Origin: an uncultured Lachnospiraceae bacterium
GTDB taxonomy: Bacteria; Bacillota; Clostridia; Lachnospirales; Lachnospiraceae
Assembly (NCBI GenBank): GCA_910586705.1
Contig: CAJUJK010000003.1
Location: 1 to 64,000 of the forward strand
Direction: 5' to 3'
DNA length: 64,000 bases
Made by a program: the position numbers and the translations under genes. The notes under the pieces are model-generated. The model searched no databases, had not been told where the DNA came from, and saw only the letters and a program-made list of their open reading frames with translations. Positions 59,056 through 64,000 of this stretch are shown one piece after another. Every line of letters begins with the position of its first letter. Within the stretch, counting starts at the first letter, position 1.

Positions 59056-60399
59056 TTATTTCAGATCCTTATCGTCCATATTTAAAAATTCAAATTCAAA
59101 CTCATCGTCATCCAGAAGGAAATTCTTTGCCTTGCGCGTCCTTGCCGGTCTGACCGCTTCTTCCGTATCCGGCTCTTCCCGGTAGGTCACTTCCCGCTCG
59201 CGCCGTCTGCGCTCCGGCATATCCGCCCCGGCTTCCTCTCTTCTGCGCGGTCTGCGCTCCTCGTCCGCCGGCGCCCTGCGCCCTGCCTCTCTTTCTCTGC
59301 CCGCAGCCGCCCTGCGTCCCGTCTCCCTCTCTCTGTCCGCAGCGCGCCTTGCCGTCTGCCGTTCGTCGGACGCATCTTCGTCCTCGTCGTCCTCATAATC
59401 CTCATAGTAGGCGTCGCGCAGCTTGAACGCCATAATGACTGTCACGATCGCCAGAATTGCCAGAAGCACGGCAAGCACAACGATCACAATCCGCTGCTTC
59501 ACCATAGACTTCGTGTCATCCCCGTCATCCAGCGTCTGGGAGTAGGACGATTCCAGAAGCGGCACAAGCTTCTGCTTCTGTCCTGTCACATTATCATAAA
59601 TATACCACACTTCTTCCCCGTCGGAACTGGTCTCGATTTTCAGTTCATAGTCGTTTCGCGGTGTGGAAACCGGCTCTTCCGGCTCCTCAGCAGGCTCTTC
59701 TTCCGGCTCCTCCTCCACAGGCAGCATCTCTCCCATGTCCAGCAGATCGGAACGGATATAGCCCGTCTTCTCAGAACCGTTTGACCCGGTAAAAGTCACA
59801 TAATACCATGTCTTACTGTCGCTTCCCTCAGATTTTCCGCTCACCACCACCTGCGTGCCGGGCGTCAGGGAGTCCACCGGGTTATTGGAAGTGGAGGGAT
59901 CGGGACGCACCTTCGCCTGCACGTTGGTGCTGGCATACTGGAGATCCACCGCCTCCTGCGCCTCCACCTGCGCGCCGCCCGTACCGCCCGCCGCCGGTTC
60001 CTGCGTATCCGCGCCGTCTTCCGATGCCTGCGCCGTCTGGCTTTCCGCCGCCACGGTCACCGTGGGAATATCTCCGTCACCCTTTTTCTCGATCATGTCG
60101 GCGCGGACATAGCCCATGGTGTTTGCGTCTATATATACCTGATACCATGTGATCCCGGAGACTTCCGCCTTGCCCCGGATACTGATTTCTTTACCGACAG
60201 TGGAACTGCCGATCACCTCGCTCTCCTGATCGGGCTGTTTTCTGATATTGACTGAGTTGGGCAGCACGGTGCCTGTCGCCTCCGCCAGACTCACCATCGG
60301 ATTACACCACGCAAGAAGAACTGCCGCACAAAAAACTGCCGCTGCCTTCCATACATGTATCTGTCTTCCTCTTACCTGCTCGCTCTTTCGTAATTTCAT
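59056..60399 (-). CDS. SH3-repeat membrane protein with charged cytoplasmic tail
   Basis: The 447-aa protein has a signal-anchor segment (about 18-40), two bacterial SH3 domains (LPNSVNIRKQPDQESEVIG and VQAKVRPDPSTSNNPVD) and acidic spacers, including a Glu/Pro-rich stretch near 228-245. A membrane helix follows near 305-330, then an Asp/Arg-rich tail (residues about 335-447) ending in FEFEFLNMDDKDLK. It may bind cell-wall glycans outside and something inside. The gene precedes gntR and clpC. Confidence 0.8.
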   Translation of the reverse strand: MKLRKSEQVRGRQIHVWKAAAVFCAAVLLAWCNPMVSLAEATGTVLPNSVNIRKQPDQESEVIGSSTVGKEISIRGKAEVSGITWYQVYIDANTMGYVRADMIEKKGDGDIPTVTVAAESQTAQASEDGADTQEPAAGGTGGAQVEAQEAVDLQYASTNVQAKVRPDPSTSNNPVDSLTPGTQVVVSGKSEGSDSKTWYYVTFTGSNGSEKTGYIRSDLLDMGEMLPVEEEPEEEPAEEPEEPVSTPRNDYELKIETSSDGEEVWYIYDNVTGQKQKLVPLLESSYSQTLDDGDDTKSMVKQRIVIVVLAVLLAILAIVTVIMAFKLRDAYYEDYEDDEDEDASDERQTARRAADRERETGRRAAAGREREAGRRAPADEERRPRRREEAGADMPERRRREREVTYREEPDTEEAVRPARTRKAKNFLLDDDEFEFEFLNMDDKDLK

Positions 60400-60434
60400 T
60401 TTTCTCTCCTCTGCCAGTAATCTGCCAAGTCCTG

Positions 60435-60920
60435 CTATTCTCTCGTAAATCGCTTCGCGCCGTCCTCACCCTTGCGCCGCTCGGTACTGTAGCCAAACGT
60501 ATCGCCGCCGTGTCTCGCTTTTCTTGCCATCTCCTCCAGATCCTTGTGGTAGGTCGCCTCACATTTCTGGCAATACTTGCCGCTGCGGATCATTGAGCCG
60601 CAAATCTCACATTTCAGGAAAATAACGGAATTCTGCGCGATCTCAAGCTTACCTTCCTTCAGCATATCCCTTATGGATTTTTGCGACACCCCGGTAGCCT
60701 TTGCGACCTCCGCCGCATTGGCGCCCGAATGCCGCTCCACATAATTGCGCGCCTTTCCGTAGTCGTCATAATCCATAAAGCCGCATTTCTCGCACTGGTA
60801 TTCCCCCAGACCCTTAAAGACCATAACGCCGCCGCACTCGGAACAGTAGGTGGGTCTGTTATAAGTGTTGATCTCCGTAAACTCCTTTTTGAGCATCTCA
60901 ATTCGTTCTTCCCTGCTCAT
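60435..60920 (-). CDS. zinc-ribbon and helix-turn-helix protein
   Basis: The 161-aa protein has an N-terminal zinc ribbon (YCSECGGVMVFKGLGEYQC, CGFMDYDD), a helix-turn-helix (AAEVAKATGVSQKSIRDMLKEGKL) and a second zinc site (CEICGSMIRSGKYCQKC). This layout resembles flagellar-operon regulatory proteins of the YvyF/TFIIB-like kind, but I would not name it. ATG 60920 follows AAGGGAG; the preceding 15 codons are less likely. It sits between purD and the SH3 gene, all in one direction. Confidence 0.7.
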   Translation of the reverse strand: MSREERIEMLKKEFTEINTYNRPTYCSECGGVMVFKGLGEYQCEKCGFMDYDDYGKARNYVERHSGANAAEVAKATGVSQKSIRDMLKEGKLEIAQNSVIFLKCEICGSMIRSGKYCQKCEATYHKDLEEMARKARHGGDTFGYSTERRKGEDGAKRFTRE

Positions 60921-60979
60921 TTTCTCACTCCCTTTTACTTTTCTATCGCTTGATCCCGTTTTCACGGGTACCCAGCCAT

Positions 60980-62251
60980 TTACGCCTCATCGATCGCCTT
61001 CCCTATGTCGTGCCGCATATACTGGTGGTCAAAATGCACCCACTGAGTCGCCTCGTAAGCGTTCGCCCGCGCCTCCTTTAACGTCGCCCCTTTTGCCGTG
61101 ACGCCGAGCACTCTGCCGCCATTTGTGACAATCTTGTCATTATCCAGACGGGTGCCCGCGTGGAAACAATAATACCCGTCCTTATCGTCAAAGTTGGCAA
61201 GCCCCGTAATCTCAAATCCCTTCTCGTAGGAAACGGGATATCCTTCCGACGCCAGAATCACGCACACCGCCGCGTTGTCCTCAAAGGAAAGGTCGATCTG
61301 GTCAAGCGTCCCGTCAATACACGCCTCCACCACGTCAATCATATCGTTTTTCATGCGGGGCAGCACCACCTGCGCCTCGGGATCCCCGAAACGGGCATTG
61401 TACTCAAGCACCTTCGGTCCTTTTTCCGTCAGCATCAGCCCGAAGAAAATTACGCCTTTGAACGGTCTGCCCTCCGCCGCCATGGCGTCCACAGTCGCCT
61501 GATAGATATATTTATGGCAGAACGTGTCCACCTCTTTTGTATAGAAAGGGCTTGGCGAAAACGTACCCATACCGCCGGTATTCAGTCCCTGGTCGCCGTC
61601 CAGCGCACGCTTGTGATCCTGCGCCGAGGACATGATTTTAATTGTCTTTCCGTCCACGAAAGAAAGCACGGAAACCTCGCGTCCCGTCATAAATTCCTCG
61701 ATCACCATGCGGTTGCCCGCGGCGCCGAATTTCTTATCCTCCATGATGGTGCGCACACCTTCCCGCGCGTCAGCAAGCGTCTCGCAGATGAGCACGCCCT
61801 TGCCCAGCGCCAGTCCGTCCGCCTTTAACACCACCGGCATCTTCGCCGTCTCCAGATAGGCAAGCGCCTTCTGCGGATCATCAAAGTTCTCGTAAGCCGC
61901 CGTGGGGATGTTGTACTTTTTCATCAGATCCTTGGAGAACGCCTTGCTGCCCTCCAGAATCGCCGCGTTTTTCCGGGGGCCGAAGACCCTGAGACCCGCT
62001 GCCTCCATCTTGTCCACAAGACCGCCCACCAGCGGATCGTCCATACCCACGATGGTCAGATCAATGGCTTTCTCCTTCGCAAAAGCCACCAGTTTATCAA
62101 ATTCCATGGCGCCGATGGGCACGCATTCCGCGATCTGTCCGATGCCCGCGTTGCCGGGCGCACAGTAAATCTGATCCGCCCTCGGACTCTTCGCCACAGC
62201 CGCAGCGATGGCGTGTTCCCTGCCGCCGCTTCCCACAATCAAAATTTTCAT
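60980..62251 (-). CDS. purD: phosphoribosylamine-glycine ligase
   Basis: The 423-aa ATP-grasp enzyme joins glycine to phosphoribosylamine in purine synthesis. It begins MKILIVGSGGREHAIAAAV and shows VVLKADGLALGKGVLI, the Mg/ATP region RFGDPEAQVVLPRMKND and SEGYPVSYEKG. It is the third gene of purM-purN-purD, separated from purN by 18 bp. Confidence 0.97.
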   Translation of the reverse strand: MKILIVGSGGREHAIAAAVAKSPRADQIYCAPGNAGIGQIAECVPIGAMEFDKLVAFAKEKAIDLTIVGMDDPLVGGLVDKMEAAGLRVFGPRKNAAILEGSKAFSKDLMKKYNIPTAAYENFDDPQKALAYLETAKMPVVLKADGLALGKGVLICETLADAREGVRTIMEDKKFGAAGNRMVIEEFMTGREVSVLSFVDGKTIKIMSSAQDHKRALDGDQGLNTGGMGTFSPSPFYTKEVDTFCHKYIYQATVDAMAAEGRPFKGVIFFGLMLTEKGPKVLEYNARFGDPEAQVVLPRMKNDMIDVVEACIDGTLDQIDLSFEDNAAVCVILASEGYPVSYEKGFEITGLANFDDKDGYYCFHAGTRLDNDKIVTNGGRVLGVTAKGATLKEARANAYEATQWVHFDHQYMRHDIGKAIDEA

Positions 62252-62269
62252 GGTTTCCTGTCCCCTTCT

Positions 62270-62896
62270 TTATTCTGAAACTGTTACCTTTCCGTTCTCC
62301 ACCTTCACCTGCCCTGCCGCGATCAGATTGATGCACCATGGCAGAATCACCCACTCTGCCTCCTGCATCACTCTCTTCTGCAAGGTCTCCGGCGTGTCGC
62401 CCTCATGCACCTCCACCGCTTTCTGCATGATGATCGGTCCCGTATCCATGCCGTCATCCACAAAATGCACTGTGGCGCCGGTGATCTTCACGCCGCGCGC
62501 AAGCGCCGCCTCATGCACCCGCAGCCCGTAATAGCCCGTGCCGCAGAAAGCCGGGATAAGGGAAGGGTGTACGTTGATAATCCGATGTACATACTTTCTG
62601 ATCAGCTCTGCCGGCACCTTCACCATAAAGCCCGCCAGTACGACCAGATCCGGCGATACCTCATCCACCGTGCGGATCAGCGCCGCCTCAAACAATTCCC
62701 TGTCACTGTAGTCTTTCGGCGATACACACACGCTGTCAATCCCCGCCGCTTCCGCCCTCTCAAGGGCGCGGGCGCCGGGATTGTTGCACACCACCCGGAC
62801 AATCTCTGTGTGAAAGATGGCGCCCCGTGCGATGCCGTCAATAATTGCCTGTAAGTTCGTGCCGCCTCCCGACACGCATACCACCACTCTAAGCAT
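62270..62896 (-). CDS. purN: phosphoribosylglycinamide formyltransferase
   Basis: The 208-aa enzyme transfers formyl from 10-formyl-tetrahydrofolate to GAR. VCVSGGGTNLQAIID forms the phosphate-binding start. NVHPSLIPAFCGTGYYG and HFVDDGMDTGPII hold the catalytic Asn, His and Asp. It follows purM by 50 bp; that gap contains a GTTTACATAAC copy (inverted, 62926). Confidence 0.97.
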   Translation of the reverse strand: MLRVVVCVSGGGTNLQAIIDGIARGAIFHTEIVRVVCNNPGARALERAEAAGIDSVCVSPKDYSDRELFEAALIRTVDEVSPDLVVLAGFMVKVPAELIRKYVHRIINVHPSLIPAFCGTGYYGLRVHEAALARGVKITGATVHFVDDGMDTGPIIMQKAVEVHEGDTPETLQKRVMQEAEWVILPWCINLIAAGQVKVENGKVTVSE

Positions 62897-62946
62897 GTTG
62901 CTCCTCCTGCCCGCGTCGTTCTATGTTATGTAAACTCGCCGTGCAT

Positions 62947-63972
62947 TTACACAATAACCGCCTCATGGGCGCCTGCTGCCACTTCGCCCACAGTCCACGC
63001 ATTTTCACCTGCCGCTTTCAGCGCGGCAACGGTGCGGTCCGCATCCGCAGGGTCAACTGCCAGCACCATGCCGAGTCCCATGTTGTAGGTATTGTACATC
63101 ATCTTTTCTTCCAGACCGCCAGTCTTTTGCATCAGCGCAAAAATGGGAGGAATCTCAAAACTGCCCTTCTCCACCTTCGCCCCGACGCCGTCCGGCAGCA
63201 TTCTCGGAATATTCTCATAGAAACCGCCGCCCGTGATATGGCTGCAGCCTTTGATCGTAATGCCCGCCTGCCTTACTTCCTTAAGCGCCTTCACATATAT
63301 TTTTGTGGGCGTAAGCAATGTCTCGCCAAGCGTCGCGCCCAGTTCGTCATAATATACGGAGAGCGTTTCCTTATTCACATGAAATACTTTTCTGATCAGG
63401 GAAAAGCCGTTGCTGTGCACCCCGGAAGATGCGATGCCCACAAGCACGTCGCCGGGCTTCACATCCGCTCCCGTAATCAGATCCTTCTCCTCGGCAACGC
63501 CCACCGCGAAGCCGGCGAGATCGTACTCATCCTCCGGCATCAGCCCCGGGTGCTCCGCCGTCTCGCCGCCCACCAGCGCCGCGCCCGCCTGCTTACAGCC
63601 CTCGGCAACGCCCTTCACGATAGCGGCGATTTTTTCGGGATAGTTTTTGCCGCAGGCTATGTAGTCCAGAAAGAACAGCGGCTCCGCGCCCGCGCACACC
63701 ACGTCGTTGACGCACATCGCCACACAGTCGATTCCCACAGTGTCATGTTTATCCAGCAGAAAGGCAAGCTGGATCTTCGTGCCCACGCCGTCCGTGCCCG
63801 ACAAAAGCACCGGCTTTTCCATGCCCTTAATCTTCTCCAGGGAAAAGGCGCCGGAAAAACCGCCGATCCCGCCCAGCACCTCCGGCCGCATCGTTCCCTT
63901 CACATACTGCTTCATCAGCTCCACCGAACGGTAACCCGCCTCGATATCAACGCCCGCTGTCTTGTAGTCCAT
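62947..63972 (-). CDS. purM: phosphoribosylformylglycinamidine cyclo-ligase
   Basis: The 341-aa enzyme closes FGAM to AIR. The start is YKTAGVDIEAGYRSVELMK, followed by LLSGTDGVGTKIQLAF, the core GGETAEHPGLMP and ITGGGFYENIPRMLPDG. GGGAGGTAAAG precedes the start. It is the first purine gene in view; others may lie beyond 64,000. No purine riboswitch is seen inside the window. Confidence 0.97.
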   Translation of the reverse strand: MDYKTAGVDIEAGYRSVELMKQYVKGTMRPEVLGGIGGFSGAFSLEKIKGMEKPVLLSGTDGVGTKIQLAFLLDKHDTVGIDCVAMCVNDVVCAGAEPLFFLDYIACGKNYPEKIAAIVKGVAEGCKQAGAALVGGETAEHPGLMPEDEYDLAGFAVGVAEEKDLITGADVKPGDVLVGIASSGVHSNGFSLIRKVFHVNKETLSVYYDELGATLGETLLTPTKIYVKALKEVRQAGITIKGCSHITGGGFYENIPRMLPDGVGAKVEKGSFEIPPIFALMQKTGGLEEKMMYNTYNMGLGMVLAVDPADADRTVAALKAAGENAWTVGEVAAGAHEAVIV

Positions 63973-64000
63973 CTTTACCTCCCTATGCCTTCAAATATGT

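Overview
The window looks like chromosome from a spore-forming, probably motile Lachnospiraceae-type clostridium. It carries forespore spoVA genes, a methyl-accepting chemoreceptor, Gram-positive lipoproteins and an LCP wall protein. It also has a Trp tRNA of clostridial type and many signal-transduction genes of the kind found in gut Lachnospiraceae. I cannot name the species.

Positions 1 to about 9,900 are accessory DNA. A broken IS4-type transposase fragment sits at the left edge. It is followed by an integrative mobilizable element related to the Tn4451/TnpX group: MobA/MobL relaxase, a ParM-like actin ATPase with its small partner, a large serine recombinase, TnpW, a sigma-factor-like protein, two cargo or replication-associated proteins and TnpV. 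The non-coding parts of the element are rich in hairpins, including a perfect 28-bp inverted repeat and a ladder of GGCTAC/GCAGCC hairpins. Its right side abuts a PAS-domain gene that is cut off after the PAS domain.

From about 9,900 to 22,540 (minus strand) come the STAS / RsbW-like kinase / PAS partner-switch operon, spoVAD with a consensus sigma-G promoter, pyrF with a degenerate NUDIX gene, a TPR lipoprotein, a YdcF-family protein, a SBP-GGDEF-EAL c-di-GMP phosphodiesterase, an alpha/beta hydrolase, an Sfp-type transferase and a SUV3-like helicase. From 22,660 to 29,480 (plus strand) there is a phosphorelay operon: an HD-GYP response regulator, a hybrid kinase with Hpt, and a second hybrid kinase fused to a DegV-like lipid-binding domain. 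From 29,500 to 38,960 (minus strand) are a VanR/VanS-like pair with an S41-type lipoprotein, a TetM-like GTPase fused to a YacP/Rae1-like NYN nuclease domain, and a chemoreceptor. The chemoreceptor's promoter carries a run of ten G inside the -35/-10 spacer, which is a classic phase-variation architecture.

From 39,000 to 54,200 there are housekeeping and accessory genes: a GNAT protein, a DUF512 radical-SAM protein, a zinc-ribbon membrane protein, a 58-aa small protein, a MerR regulator, spoVAA-AB-AC split from spoVAD, DUF3842, a GH42 beta-galactosidase, tRNA-Trp, a lipoprotein and a heterodimeric ABC exporter with one degenerate ATPase site. The rest (53,100 to 64,000, minus strand) is an SH3 / GntR / clpC / radA / LCP cluster and the purM-purN-purD operon.

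The features most worth following up are the phase-variable chemoreceptor promoter, the GTPase-nuclease fusion, the kinase-DegV fusion, and two short sequences (GACCA-N3-TGGTC and GTTTACATAA) that recur more often than chance.
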